Assembly (NCBI GenBank): GCA_009773805.1
Contig: WTXA01000003.1
Span: 1-52,865 of the forward strand
Direction: 5' to 3'
DNA length: 52,865 nucleotides
Source: Fusobacteriota bacterium
GTDB lineage: Bacteria; Bacillota; TC1
The position numbers and the translations under genes are program-made. The notes under the pieces were generated by a model that was not told the origin of the DNA, ran no database searches, and saw only the letters and a list, made by a program, of their open reading frames with translations. Positions 36,534-45,961 of the stretch are shown in pieces (position 1 is the first letter of the stretch; each line of letters opens with the position of its first letter).

Positions 36534-37700
36534 ATGAAGAAAATATTTAGGTTATTATTTGGAGTCTTGGTGTTAAGCGTAATTATATTGGCACCATCCA
36601 CAATGGTACAAGCTGGTTTATCTGATGAAAAGGCAGCAACTGAAAAACAAATAGAGGAATTTAAGAAAAATATTACTGAAGCCAATGGTAATCTTGAAAA
36701 AATTTTGGCACAGGTTAATATTGTTGAAAATACAATTCGTGAGATTGATGCGAAACTAGTTCAAATTAATCAAGAAATTACAGTGATTGAAGGCAATATT
36801 GTAGTTAAACAAACTGAAATAGAAAATGCAACTATTGAATATAATAAAAAGAAAGCTGTATTTTTCGATAATTTAAGAAGTAACTATGAAAAAGGTGGAG
36901 TGGATTATACTGCGGTAATTTTAGATTCTACAGATTTAACTGATTTCATAAACTATAATGAATATTTTAGAATTATCAAAGAAAAAGAAGAAGAAAAAAT
37001 TAGAGAAATTGTTGCAGCAAAACAAGCACTTGAAGTTCAAAAACAGGAGCTTATTCAAATCCAAGAAACATTAGCTGTAAAGAAGGCCGATATTGTTGCA
37101 CAGAAGAAACAACAAAGTATAGAACAACAGAAGCTTGCTTCACAGAAGGCATATTTTGCCTCACTTGCAAGTAAGTATAAGGCGGAATTAGCTAAAGAAC
37201 AAGCAGCTCTTGCAGAGATTGATAAAAAGATCCAAGAAGCCCTGGAAGCCCAGAAAAATAGTGGTGGAGGTAATGTTGTCTATACAGGCAATGGTGTATT
37301 TGCATGGCCAGTACCATCATCAAATAGAATAACAAGCCAGTATGGCTGGAGATCCAGTCCGATTTTTGGTGGTAGCGAGTTCCATAAAGGTATTGATATT
37401 AGTGCAAGTGGTGGAGCATCAATTGTCTCAGCTGAAAGCGGAGTAGTTTTAATATCATATTATTCAAGCTCATTTGGTAATACTGTAGTAGTCAACCATG
37501 GTAGCGGAATTATGACCCTTTACGCACATATGAGCTCTCGCTCAGTATCTGCTGGCCAATCTGTTTCAAAAGGCCAACATCTAGGCGGTGTGGGTAGTAC
37601 TGGTTGGAGTACAGGAAATCATCTACACTTTCAAGTTACAAACAAGAGTGATATATATAATGGGGCAGTAGACCCTAATATATATCTAAATTATAGATAA
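36534..37700 (+). CDS. Secreted coiled-coil M23 peptidase, PcsB/EnvC-like (first copy)
   Basis: A 388-residue secreted protein. The signal peptide runs to VQA at about residue 27, then a long Lys/Glu-rich coiled coil spans roughly 30-245. A C-terminal M23 (LytM) domain has the zinc ligands in FHKGIDISASGG and NHLHFQV, both intact. M23 domains cleave peptidoglycan crosslinks. Its place right after ftsX suggests activation by FtsEX through the coiled coil, as for EnvC or PcsB. It resembles the next gene over its whole length. Confidence 0.9.
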   Translation: MKKIFRLLFGVLVLSVIILAPSTMVQAGLSDEKAATEKQIEEFKKNITEANGNLEKILAQVNIVENTIREIDAKLVQINQEITVIEGNIVVKQTEIENATIEYNKKKAVFFDNLRSNYEKGGVDYTAVILDSTDLTDFINYNEYFRIIKEKEEEKIREIVAAKQALEVQKQELIQIQETLAVKKADIVAQKKQQSIEQQKLASQKAYFASLASKYKAELAKEQAALAEIDKKIQEALEAQKNSGGGNVVYTGNGVFAWPVPSSNRITSQYGWRSSPIFGGSEFHKGIDISASGGASIVSAESGVVLISYYSSSFGNTVVVNHGSGIMTLYAHMSSRSVSAGQSVSKGQHLGGVGSTGWSTGNHLHFQVTNKSDIYNGAVDPNIYLNYR

Positions 37701-37717
37701 ATTTTAAGGAGAATTGT

Positions 37718-38806
37718 ATGAAGAAAATAGTAAAGGCACTTTTAGCAGTAGTACTACTGTCATTAGTTTTCACCTTGACTACAAATAGCAAAATTGATGC
37801 TTCTTTAGCTAGTAAGAAAAAAGAAGCCGAACAAAACATTGCTAATTTTAAAAAAGAACTTGATGAATTAGAAAATCAAAGATTTGAGGTTGTTGCAAAA
37901 CTTGAAGCTGTTGAGGATGCTATTGTAAAAACTGAGAAAGAAATTCTAGAACTTGAAAAAGATCTTTTGGCCAAGGAAAAGGAATTTGAAACCGTAACAA
38001 ATAATTATAACAAACAAAAATCTCAATTCTATGAGCATCTTAGAAACAAGTATGAACAAGGTGATATTGAATATGTTTCAGTTGTTTTAGATGCAACTAA
38101 TTTAACTGAAGTTATAAACTATAATGAGTATTATAGAATTATGAAAGAAAAAGAAGCTGAGAAAATCAGTGCTATTCAAGTTATAAAAGCAAATTTAGAA
38201 GAACAGAAAAAAGCTATTGAAAACAATAAACAGATAACAATAGAACAAAAAAATAGTTTGGCAGTTGAAAGTGGAAAATTAAAGGCTGTTAAAGCAACTT
38301 ATGATGCTAGTATGGCTAATGTCAGGAAAGAACTTGCAGCTGAAGAAGCTGATAAGATTGCAATAACAAAAGAGATAGCTGCGTTAAACAGACCTGTGTC
38401 AGGTAACTATACTGGAAATGGTCGTTTACAGTGGCCAGTTCCTTCAATACCTCCTTCAACTACAAATGTTTCCGGATTCAGAACACCAAGTAGACCGACT
38501 CATAATGGATTCGATATAGGAGGTTATGGAGTTACTGGAAGACAAATTGTTGCTGCTGATGGTGGTGAAGTAATATTAGCTAAAAGTTATTCAGGTTATG
38601 GCAATGCTGTAATCATCGACCATAATAATGGAATGATGACACTTTATGGACACTTAGCAAGCGATAGTGTGAGTGTAGGACAAACAGTAAGCCGTGGACA
38701 AGTTATTGGAATAATGGGGAATACTGGACAAAGTTCAGGTATACACTTACATATTGAGGTTATTATTAATGGGGTTCATGTTAATCCAGCCCCATATATT
38801 AGATAG
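37718..38806 (+). CDS. Secreted coiled-coil M23 peptidase, PcsB/EnvC-like (second copy)
   Basis: A 362-residue paralogue of the previous protein: signal peptide to about IDA at residue 29, coiled coil to about 225, then an M23 domain with THNGFDIGGYG and GIHLHIEV. The shared coiled-coil landmark is INYNEYYRIMKEKEAEKI here and INYNEYFRIIKEKEEEKI in the first copy, so a tandem duplication is likely. Zinc ligands are intact, and both may work under FtsEX. Confidence 0.9.
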   Translation: MKKIVKALLAVVLLSLVFTLTTNSKIDASLASKKKEAEQNIANFKKELDELENQRFEVVAKLEAVEDAIVKTEKEILELEKDLLAKEKEFETVTNNYNKQKSQFYEHLRNKYEQGDIEYVSVVLDATNLTEVINYNEYYRIMKEKEAEKISAIQVIKANLEEQKKAIENNKQITIEQKNSLAVESGKLKAVKATYDASMANVRKELAAEEADKIAITKEIAALNRPVSGNYTGNGRLQWPVPSIPPSTTNVSGFRTPSRPTHNGFDIGGYGVTGRQIVAADGGEVILAKSYSGYGNAVIIDHNNGMMTLYGHLASDSVSVGQTVSRGQVIGIMGNTGQSSGIHLHIEVIINGVHVNPAPYIR

Positions 38807-38815
38807 GAGAATTAT

Positions 38816-39577
38816 TTGAGTAAGATTAAGATAGTGAGTATTGTATTTTTGCTTTTTATTTTCAGTTTAGGAATAGGTTTTACTGGCTTAAATTCAAACA
38901 GTATACAAGCAGATGAGCTTAAGAACAAACAAGTGAAATTGGCAGAAGAGATTATTAAATCAATAAAATTCCAAAAAGAAATACAAAATGAATTGGAAAC
39001 TATTAAAAACAAACAACAGGGAAATCCTGATGATTTGAATATTGATTTAACGCTAGAAAAAACTTTTCAAAAGACTTTGGAAAATCTACAAATACAATTA
39101 CTGAAGGACAAGATGGAGTTCCAACTTGTCAATCAACAACTATTGAGCGTTGGACAAACAGCAGCGTTACCTTATTTGGGTGATGGTTCTTATGTATGGC
39201 CTGTTGATGGTTATTTCAATGTTTCACAAGGATATAGTGGTAGACATAAAGGTGTTGATATTAACACCTTGGGTGCACACCCTAGTGTTTTTGCTGTGCA
39301 AACTGGAATAGTTACTAAAGCAATGGACGAAGGTGACGGTTTCGGAAACAAGGTAGTAATTTATCATGGTGAAAATAAATATACATTATATGCACATCTG
39401 GACACCATAAAAGCTAAAGTTGGTCAATATATTGATGAAGGAACCGTGCTTGGAACTGTAGGAAATACAGGAAATAGTGATGGGGATCATCTACATATAC
39501 AACTTACTTTTAGTGGTGATGTAGAAAATAACACAATTAACCCATGGGATTATATTAAATCAGCGGAGAAGAAATAG
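38816..39577 (+). CDS. Secreted M23 peptidase, short form (third copy)
   Basis: A 253-residue secreted protein with a signal peptide ending near IQA (about residue 32), a short helical stretch of roughly 80 residues, and an M23 domain with RHKGVDINTLG and GDHLHIQL. All zinc ligands are present. It lacks the long coiled coil of its two neighbours, so direct FtsX control is less certain. The start is TTG 38816 after TAGGAG. Confidence 0.87.
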   Translation: MSKIKIVSIVFLLFIFSLGIGFTGLNSNSIQADELKNKQVKLAEEIIKSIKFQKEIQNELETIKNKQQGNPDDLNIDLTLEKTFQKTLENLQIQLLKDKMEFQLVNQQLLSVGQTAALPYLGDGSYVWPVDGYFNVSQGYSGRHKGVDINTLGAHPSVFAVQTGIVTKAMDEGDGFGNKVVIYHGENKYTLYAHLDTIKAKVGQYIDEGTVLGTVGNTGNSDGDHLHIQLTFSGDVENNTINPWDYIKSAEKK

Positions 39578-39578
39578 A

Positions 39579-40757
39579 TTGAATAAATTAAAAAAAGTTG
39601 CCAAAATTATATTTAAGATAGTGATAGTGATATTTGCATTAATTGGAATAACTTCTACAGTATTAATTTCTAATCTAATTAAAACACCAAAGGAATTATT
39701 AACAGCTATAAGTACTTATCAATTAATAGTTTCTCGTTTCTATATGAATGTCAATAATAATGACTTAATAGAAGGCATTTCTAAAGGGATGGCTTCTTCA
39801 TTGAACGATCCATATTCTATATATTATACGAAAGAAGAAATGATTGAGTTCAATACACAATTGAATGGTATCTATGCTGGTATAGGTATGGTACTTGGAT
39901 TGGACAAAGATACTAATCTAATAAAAGGTATTAGAATATTCAAGGGATCTCCAGCAGAAAAAGCAGGTCTGTTACCAGGTGATATAATTATAGAAATTGA
40001 TGGAAAGTCTGCTGAAGGTATGGACACAGAAACTGTAGCAGTAAATGTAAAAGGACTAGAGGGTACGAAAGTAAAACTAGTAATATTTAGAGGAAATGAG
40101 TACTTAGATTTTGAAATTACTAGGGAAGTAATACAAGTGCCTTCTGTAACTAGCAAGTTTATAAATGAAGAGACCTTATATATTGAAATAACATCATTTA
40201 ATGAAAATACCACTAAGGAATTTAGGAATATGTTAAGTGGTCTTGAAAAAGAACCTCAAAACATAATTTTAGATTTAAGAAACAATGGTGGAGGTCTTTT
40301 AGATCAAGCTATTGAATTGGCTCGATACTTTACACCAGGTGGTGTGGTCTTATATGAAACAGGTCGTAATCAGAAGGATTTACTGCCTTTTGTAGTAGAT
40401 AGTAGCCTCTTTTTAAATAAGCCATTAGTAGTATTAGTTAATGAAAATTCAGCTAGTGCCTCTGAGGTCTTAGCCGGAGCAATTCAGGACTATAAGTCAG
40501 GAACCTTGATTGGTGACAATACTTTTGGTAAAGCTGTGGTACAATCTATATATTCCTTACCTACAGGGGGAGCACTTAAATTAACTACAGAAAGATACTT
40601 AACACCAAATAAAAGGGACCTAAGTAAGGAAGGGCTAACACCTGACGTAAAAATATTAATGACCGAAGAAGATTATATGAAAATTGATTATACAGCTTTA
40701 CCAGATATTAAAAATGATCTGCAGTTGATAGAAGCTATTAATTACTTTAACAAATAG
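39579..40757 (+). CDS. CtpA-type S41 carboxy-terminal processing protease
   Basis: A 392-residue membrane-anchored serine protease. One N-terminal hydrophobic segment is followed by a PDZ domain with FKGSPAEKAGLLPGDIIIEI (about residues 124-143), then the S41 domain with DLRNNGGGLLDQAIELA. The catalytic serine is likely S293 in SASASE, paired with K318 in GKAVVQ. Such proteases trim envelope proteins and can regulate hydrolases, in line with its neighbours. The start is TTG 39579, one base after the previous stop. Confidence 0.92.
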   Translation: MNKLKKVAKIIFKIVIVIFALIGITSTVLISNLIKTPKELLTAISTYQLIVSRFYMNVNNNDLIEGISKGMASSLNDPYSIYYTKEEMIEFNTQLNGIYAGIGMVLGLDKDTNLIKGIRIFKGSPAEKAGLLPGDIIIEIDGKSAEGMDTETVAVNVKGLEGTKVKLVIFRGNEYLDFEITREVIQVPSVTSKFINEETLYIEITSFNENTTKEFRNMLSGLEKEPQNIILDLRNNGGGLLDQAIELARYFTPGGVVLYETGRNQKDLLPFVVDSSLFLNKPLVVLVNENSASASEVLAGAIQDYKSGTLIGDNTFGKAVVQSIYSLPTGGALKLTTERYLTPNKRDLSKEGLTPDVKILMTEEDYMKIDYTALPDIKNDLQLIEAINYFNK

Positions 40758-40765
40758 AGATTATC

Positions 40766-40789
40766 AAAACTGGCTTCGGCCAGTTTTTT
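40766..40789 (+). terminator. UUCG-loop intrinsic terminator after ctpA
   Basis: A perfect 9-bp stem, AAAACTGGC (40766-40774) and GCCAGTTTT (40779-40787), closes on the very stable tetraloop TTCG, and the T-run continues to 40789. It ends the ftsEX-peptidase-protease transcript. Confidence 0.9.
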
Positions 40790-40805
40790 GTAAATAGGAG
40801 GTAAT

Positions 40806-42779
40806 TTGGAACAATTAGATAAATTTGATTTAGTATCAGACTTTAAACCAGCAGGTGATCAACCTGAAGCAATAAAATCCTTAGTAAAGGGACTATTAGA
40901 AGGTCATGTGCATCAGACTTTACTTGGTGTAACAGGTAGCGGAAAGACTTTTACCATGGCAAATATTATTGCTGAAGTTAATAAACCAACTTTAATAATG
41001 GCCCCAAATAAAACTTTAGCAGCTCAATTATGTAGTGAATTTAAAGAATTTTTTCCTAACAATGCTGTTGAATTTTTTGTAAGTTACTATGACTATTATC
41101 AACCTGAAGCCTACATACCGAATTCTGATACCTACATTTCAAAGGACAGCGCAATAAATGACGAAATAGATAAATTAAGACACTCGGCAACATCTGCTCT
41201 ATTTGAAAGAAGGGATGTTATTATTGTTGCTAGTGTATCCTGCATATATGGACTTGGATCACCAGATGATTATAAGACTATGCTTTTATCGATTAGAGAA
41301 GGACAAAATATCTCTAGAGATGAAATAGTTAGTAAACTTGTTGACATACAATATACAAGAAATGATATAAATTTCATAAGAAACACCTTTAGACTTAGAG
41401 GTGATGTGATTGAAATAATTCCAGCAAGCCTATCAGAACAAGGCTATAGAATTGAGTTGTTTGGCGATGAGATAGAAAAAATTCTAGAATTTGATATCTT
41501 GACTGGTGAGGTCTTAGGTAATCTCAAACATTTGGCTGTTTTTCCAGCTAGCCACTATATTGTTTCTGAAGAAAAGCTTAATAGAGCAATAGATAATATT
41601 AGGATAGAATTAGTCGATAGATTGAAATATTTTAAAGAAAACAACAAATTAGTTGAAGCACAAAGACTTGAAGAAAGAACTATGCATGATTTAGAGATGA
41701 TACAAGAAATTGGACATTGTTCTGGCATAGAAAATTACTCAAGACATTTAACAGGCAAAGAAGATGGTGAGATGCCAAATACCTTAATTGACTATTTCCC
41801 TGATGATTTCTTAATTTTTGCTGATGAGTCTCATGTAACCATTCCTCAAGTTGGTGGCATGTATGCAGGAGACAGATCGAGAAAACAAGTATTAGTTGAT
41901 TATGGGTTTAGACTTCCTTCAGCACTTGATAACAGACCTTTGTCATTTCAAGAATTTGAAGGAAAAATAAATCAGATAATTTACACTTCTGCAACACCTG
42001 GCAAATATGAACTTGAACATAGTAGTAACTTCGTGCAACAAATTATCCGACCAACAGGTCTTTTAGACCCAGAATTAGAAGTTAGACCAACTAAACATCA
42101 AGTGGATGATTTGCAGGAAGAGATTAACAAGAGGATAATAAAAAAGGAGAGGGTACTTGTTACAACCCTTACTATAAAAATGGCAGAAGATTTAACTGCT
42201 TATTTTGAAAATACAGGATTAAAAGTCAGATATTTACATAGCGAAGTAAAAACCTTGGAACGCATGGAAATAATCAGGGATTTAAGACTTGGAGTTTTTG
42301 ACGTGCTAATAGGTATCAATCTCTTAAGGGAAGGCCTAGACTTACCAGAAGTATCATTAGTAGCAATACTTGATGCAGACAAGGAAGGTTTCTTAAGATC
42401 AGAAAGGTCTTTAATTCAGACCATAGGTCGTGCAGCAAGAAACAGTTCAGGAAAGGTTATCCTTTATGGTGACAAAATTACAGATTCAATGGCAAAAGCT
42501 ATTGAAGAAACAAATCGCAGAAGAAAGATTCAAGATGAATTCAATCAAAAAAATAACATAGTGCCAAAAACAATTATCAAGAATGTTAGAGATATTTTAG
42601 AGATAACTTACAAAGGGGATCAAGCTGATAGAAAACCAGCAGCTAAATTGAAGAAAAAAGAAATGTTAGCTATGATCAAGAATCTTGAAAAGGAAATGGC
42701 TATTAAAGCTAAGGATATGAAGTTTGAAGAAGCCGCAGAACTAAGAGATTTAATATTTGAATTAAAAACTAATTTATAG
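40806..42779 (+). CDS. uvrB: Excinuclease ABC subunit B
   Basis: The damage-verifying helicase of nucleotide excision repair. The 657-residue product has [14 protein letters not shown], Walker A GVTGSGKT (residues 41-48), the beta-hairpin [12 protein letters not shown] that locks onto the damaged strand, DESHVTIPQ, and GRAARN. The UvrC-binding UVR motif is at the end ([15 protein letters not shown]). It starts with TTG 40806 after AGGAGG. No uvrA or uvrC is nearby, and no promoter is visible between the preceding terminator and the start. Confidence 0.97.
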   Translation: MEQLDKFDLVSDFKPAGDQPEAIKSLVKGLLEGHVHQTLLGVTGSGKTFTMANIIAEVNKPTLIMAPNKTLAAQLCSEFKEFFPNNAVEFFVSYYDYYQPEAYIPNSDTYISKDSAINDEIDKLRHSATSALFERRDVIIVASVSCIYGLGSPDDYKTMLLSIREGQNISRDEIVSKLVDIQYTRNDINFIRNTFRLRGDVIEIIPASLSEQGYRIELFGDEIEKILEFDILTGEVLGNLKHLAVFPASHYIVSEEKLNRAIDNIRIELVDRLKYFKENNKLVEAQRLEERTMHDLEMIQEIGHCSGIENYSRHLTGKEDGEMPNTLIDYFPDDFLIFADESHVTIPQVGGMYAGDRSRKQVLVDYGFRLPSALDNRPLSFQEFEGKINQIIYTSATPGKYELEHSSNFVQQIIRPTGLLDPELEVRPTKHQVDDLQEEINKRIIKKERVLVTTLTIKMAEDLTAYFENTGLKVRYLHSEVKTLERMEIIRDLRLGVFDVLIGINLLREGLDLPEVSLVAILDADKEGFLRSERSLIQTIGRAARNSSGKVILYGDKITDSMAKAIEETNRRRKIQDEFNQKNNIVPKTIIKNVRDILEITYKGDQADRKPAAKLKKKEMLAMIKNLEKEMAIKAKDMKFEEAAELRDLIFELKTNL

Positions 42780-42801
42780 TAGAAGAGATATCTGATATAA
42801 T
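42773..42801 (+). promoter_or_regulatory. Extended -10 promoter before the LtaS-like gene
   Basis: TGATATAAT (42793-42801) is an extended -10 with a perfect TATAAT; TTTATA lies 17 bases upstream (42773-42778), overlapping the uvrB stop. Transcription would start about 12 bases before the ATG at 42821, leaving a very short leader. Confidence 0.5.
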
Positions 42802-42820
42802 TTAGGATATAGGTGTAAAA

Positions 42821-44578
42821 ATGAGAAAAAATATAGGATATGTAAAAAAAACGAGATTAAAAACTAAAGCAGGTAGTAAGCGTAGAGTGAACGGAAATTT
42901 ACCAAAAGCACTTTGGTTTATTTATCCTGCATTATATATTTTTGTCATCCAGTTTCTTGCTTTTGGTAGTGTTATAAAAGGTTTTCTTAATACGGTTATG
43001 AATCCATATACTTTCTTACTATCCTATTTGATAATTACTGGCTTTTCTTTAGTCCTTTGGTTATTTTTTGAAAATAGATGGGTTAGTTTTTCTGTGCTAA
43101 ATTTATTCGGAATAATTATTGCACTAGGAAATAGGTTTACTATACCCCAAGGAGAAACAGGTCTTGCTTTTAACAATCTTGGAATATTCAATGAACTAGG
43201 ATTGATACAGAATGCAAATATAAGTGCTTTCATTCCCTTTATAATTATGCTTGTTATATTTATGCCTATACTATATATTTGTATATATTTTATGCATCAG
43301 TGGAAAGTAGGATTAAAGTATAGAAAAACTGTAGCAGCTGTTGCATTTATAGTATTTATGATATTTTCTCAATTAATTGTACCCTTTATATCTACCTCAA
43401 GGACAACCTTAGTAAATATAGATAAATTAGGAGTAATAGTATTTTTCAATAACGGCTTTTTCGGTAAGGATAATATTAAATATCCTGATAAAAGTGAAAT
43501 AGATGCAATAATGAAAAAAGTTGAGATCAAAAAAGATCAACCTATAACCAAACCAAATATTATAATGTTACAACTTACTAATTTTGTAGATATAGAAAGG
43601 GTTATGAATATAAAAGTCGATGCATTGAATAATTATAACAATACATTTACAGAAGCATCAAGATTTATATTAGATTTATCTGCAAAACAAAGTGATAATC
43701 TAAATACTGAATTTGAAGTGCTTGCAGGTTTACCAATTGAATTTCACCCGAATGAGTTTCAAGTAAGAGCCGGCAATACTAGTGAGGGAACTATAAGTTT
43801 AGGCGGTATATTGTCAAAGCAAGGTTATGACAGTTTAAGCATATTACCTTATGCGAAAAATGATCGCAATGATTTCTATAAGAAACTTAGTTTTGACAAA
43901 TTTATCAGTGAAGAGGATTTAGGTAAAGGAACTTCAAATGAAGTTCTATCAGAAATCAAAAAGCAATTAACAAATTCAACAGAAAAGAATAAACCTGTTT
44001 TCATTTATTCACACTTGAATGTTCTAGAAAGCAAGTATGAAGAGAATACAATTGATAAATATTTGCAAGATTTAAAATCTTTAGATGATCAATTAGCGGT
44101 TTTATATCAAATAGTATTAGATACTAAGGAACCTACAATTGTACTTTTATATAGTGACAATATACCAACATTAGGCGTTGAGAATAAATTGTATTACGAT
44201 TCTGGGTATTTGGGAACTCAAGATTCTAATATGGAGTTGAAACAAAAGGTTAATAGTGGAGATATGATGATTTGGGATAACTACAATCAAGGCTCAAATT
44301 ATGCAAATGGAGAAACATTTGATTTATGTAGTATTCCATATCTGTTATTAAGTGAAGTCGATTATCCAATGCCAAATTATCTTCAGTATTTCCAATATTT
44401 AAAAGATAATATGAGATTGTCTCGTATAAGTTCTGATTATTTAGAATTAAGCAATGTGTTATTTGATAAGGATACTGATGAGTATAAAAGTTTGACTAAA
44501 GAGCTTTCGGTAATTGTCAAAGATATATTGGGGCCCTATAAACATGTAGAGGAGAACTTAAAGCTATGGTCCAAGTAA
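42821..44578 (+). CDS. LtaS-like membrane sulfatase-fold protein, probably catalytically inactive
   Basis: The 585-residue product has a basic N-terminus, five hydrophobic segments up to about residue 195, then a soluble domain arranged like lipoteichoic acid synthase. The positions that hold metal and catalysis in that family seem replaced. The glutamate of the NESF/LES motif is Thr253 (LQLTNFVD). The nucleophile threonine, four residues before EFE, is Asn293 (SDNLNTEFEVLAG). The GDH motif reads SDN, with Asn447 for His. Only Asp446 remains. Family conclusion is from motif order; inactivity is inferred. It overlaps ispE by 13 bases. Confidence 0.75.
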   Translation: MRKNIGYVKKTRLKTKAGSKRRVNGNLPKALWFIYPALYIFVIQFLAFGSVIKGFLNTVMNPYTFLLSYLIITGFSLVLWLFFENRWVSFSVLNLFGIIIALGNRFTIPQGETGLAFNNLGIFNELGLIQNANISAFIPFIIMLVIFMPILYICIYFMHQWKVGLKYRKTVAAVAFIVFMIFSQLIVPFISTSRTTLVNIDKLGVIVFFNNGFFGKDNIKYPDKSEIDAIMKKVEIKKDQPITKPNIIMLQLTNFVDIERVMNIKVDALNNYNNTFTEASRFILDLSAKQSDNLNTEFEVLAGLPIEFHPNEFQVRAGNTSEGTISLGGILSKQGYDSLSILPYAKNDRNDFYKKLSFDKFISEEDLGKGTSNEVLSEIKKQLTNSTEKNKPVFIYSHLNVLESKYEENTIDKYLQDLKSLDDQLAVLYQIVLDTKEPTIVLLYSDNIPTLGVENKLYYDSGYLGTQDSNMELKQKVNSGDMMIWDNYNQGSNYANGETFDLCSIPYLLLSEVDYPMPNYLQYFQYLKDNMRLSRISSDYLELSNVLFDKDTDEYKSLTKELSVIVKDILGPYKHVEENLKLWSK

Positions 44579-45408
44579 AAGCTTATGGAAAAATCAATCT
44601 AACACTTGAGGTTTTAGGACTCCGAGATGATAGCTATCATGAAATAAGAAGTATAATGCAAAATATTGAACTTCATGATATTTTAAGCTTTGAAAGTAGC
44701 CGTGATGAATTCATTCACCTTTCCGGTAATAATAATAAATTAAAATATGATAAGAACAATCTAATATACAAAGCTGCGATAGCTTTAAAAAGCCATACAA
44801 AAACTGCGTTTGGAGCCAATATCTATTTAGAGAAAAATATACCAATAGAAGCTGGTTTGGCTGGAGGTAGTGCAGATGCTGCTGCTACATTAAAAGGTTT
44901 GAATAATTTATGGAAGCTAGATTTACCAATGGCTGAATTATTAGTTATAGGAGCTAGGATTGGTTCTGATGTACCTTTTTGCTTGCTTGGAGATACAGCT
45001 TTAGTTGAAGGCAGGGGAGAAAAAGTAACTGATTTGAAATCACCAGTCATGGAAAAGTTACTGGTAGTTAAGCCTGATTTTGGTGCAAGCACAAAATTGA
45101 TATATCAAAAATTCGACGAAATATTTATGGGGAATGCCCCCAATTATACAGATCAGATGATTAAATCGATAGAAAATCATGGTGACTATAAAAAATATTT
45201 ATACAATGATTTGGAAATGATAACTACAAAGCTCTATCCAGAGGTGCAGTCGATACTCGATACGATGGGTGAAAAGTGTGAATTTGTTATGATGAGTGGT
45301 AGTGGGCCGACCTGTTTTGCTTTTGGTAACGATGATTCAATAAATTCACTTTATGATACTTTCAAGGCAAAATATGTTGATGTGTATATTACATCCTTTA
45401 AACAGTAG
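44566..45408 (+). CDS. ispE: 4-diphosphocytidyl-2-C-methyl-D-erythritol kinase
   Basis: The GHMP kinase step of the non-mevalonate isoprenoid pathway. The 280-residue product has AYGKINLTLEVLGLRDDSYH, the ATP-binding IPIEAGLAGGSADAAATLKG, RIGSDVPFCL and the C-terminal MMSGSGPTCFAFG. Its first codons lie inside the end of the preceding gene. No other pathway gene is in the window. Confidence 0.95.
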   Translation: MVQVKAYGKINLTLEVLGLRDDSYHEIRSIMQNIELHDILSFESSRDEFIHLSGNNNKLKYDKNNLIYKAAIALKSHTKTAFGANIYLEKNIPIEAGLAGGSADAAATLKGLNNLWKLDLPMAELLVIGARIGSDVPFCLLGDTALVEGRGEKVTDLKSPVMEKLLVVKPDFGASTKLIYQKFDEIFMGNAPNYTDQMIKSIENHGDYKKYLYNDLEMITTKLYPEVQSILDTMGEKCEFVMMSGSGPTCFAFGNDDSINSLYDTFKAKYVDVYITSFKQ

Positions 45409-45577
45409 CGTTTAGCGATATTTGTAATATAAAATTATTTTATGATATATTAACGATATTATTGTTTATTTTTCTCAATTTTAAGTTATTATAGACATGT
45501 ACTTAATATACATGTTTGTATATTTGTGATTAATGTTTTATAACTTGTAATAATTAATCAGAGAAAAGGAGAAATAA
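45409..45577 (+). promoter_or_regulatory. Upstream regulatory region of spoVG with a palindrome
   Basis: This very AT-rich 169-base gap holds a perfect inverted repeat ACATGTA-N7-TACATGT (45495-45515), which looks like an operator for a dimeric regulator. An AT-rich inverted repeat ATAAAAT/ATTTTAT sits at 45429-45443. A candidate promoter is TTGTAA (45422-45427), 18 bases, TGATATATT (45443-45451). The sigma-H promoter known for spoVG in Bacillus is not evident here: there is no clear GAAT -10 box. Site use is inferred. Confidence 0.5.
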
Positions 45578-45865
45578 ATGGCTAAAGTTACAGATGTTAG
45601 AATTCGCAAAGGCTACGAGGAAGAAAGTAAGGTTAGAGCTGTAGTTTCAGTTACCTTGGATGATGCTTATGTAATCCATGGAATTAAAGTCCTAAAAAGT
45701 GAAGAAGGGTACTTCATAGCAATGCCTTCTAAAAAGTTAAAAGAGGGTGACTACAAGGATATTTTCCACCCTATTAGTACTGAAGCGCGCCAGACATTAC
45801 AAAAGGAAGTTTTAGAATTATTTGAAATCGAATTAGAAAAATTGAAACAACAAGAAGAGGAATAA
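45578..45865 (+). CDS. spoVG: Septation/RNA-binding regulator SpoVG
   Basis: SpoVG is a small conserved nucleic-acid-binding regulator. The 95-residue product reads AKVTDVRIRKGYEEESKVRA, then VVSVTLDDAYVIHGIKVLKS, YFIAMPSKKLKEGDYKDIFH and PISTEARQTLQKEVLELFEI. It matches the family over its full length. SpoVG also occurs in non-sporulating bacteria, so it does not prove sporulation. It stands as its own transcription unit with a terminator after it. Confidence 0.96.
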   Translation: MAKVTDVRIRKGYEEESKVRAVVSVTLDDAYVIHGIKVLKSEEGYFIAMPSKKLKEGDYKDIFHPISTEARQTLQKEVLELFEIELEKLKQQEEE

Positions 45866-45884
45866 TATTTAAATTAAATCAAGT

Positions 45885-45917
45885 AAAGGGGATAGTTGTT
45901 TATAACTATCCCCTTTT
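45885..45917 (+). terminator. Intrinsic terminator after spoVG
   Basis: AAAGGGGATAGTT (45885-45897) pairs perfectly with AACTATCCCCTTT (45904-45916) around the loop GTTTAT. The T-tract is short (TTTT), so read-through is possible, but the 13-bp stem is strong. Confidence 0.8.
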
Positions 45918-45921
45918 ATGT

Positions 45922-45941
45922 TATAATTTTAACTGTATAAT
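45922..45941 (+). promoter_or_regulatory. Candidate promoter of the ybaB-recR unit
   Basis: Two TATAAT hexamers lie just after the terminator (45922-45927 and 45936-45941). No good -35 box is at 17 bases for either (TTTATA at 45899-45904 is the best). A promoter is expected here because the upstream unit ends in a terminator, but which hexamer is used is unclear. Confidence 0.4.
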
Positions 45942-45961
45942 CAAGTAGGAGTGTGAATGAA

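Noticed and set aside
45409-45577. A sigma-H promoter for spoVG as in Bacillus.
   Set aside because: No GAAT-type -10 with an AGGA-type -35 is present at the right spacing.
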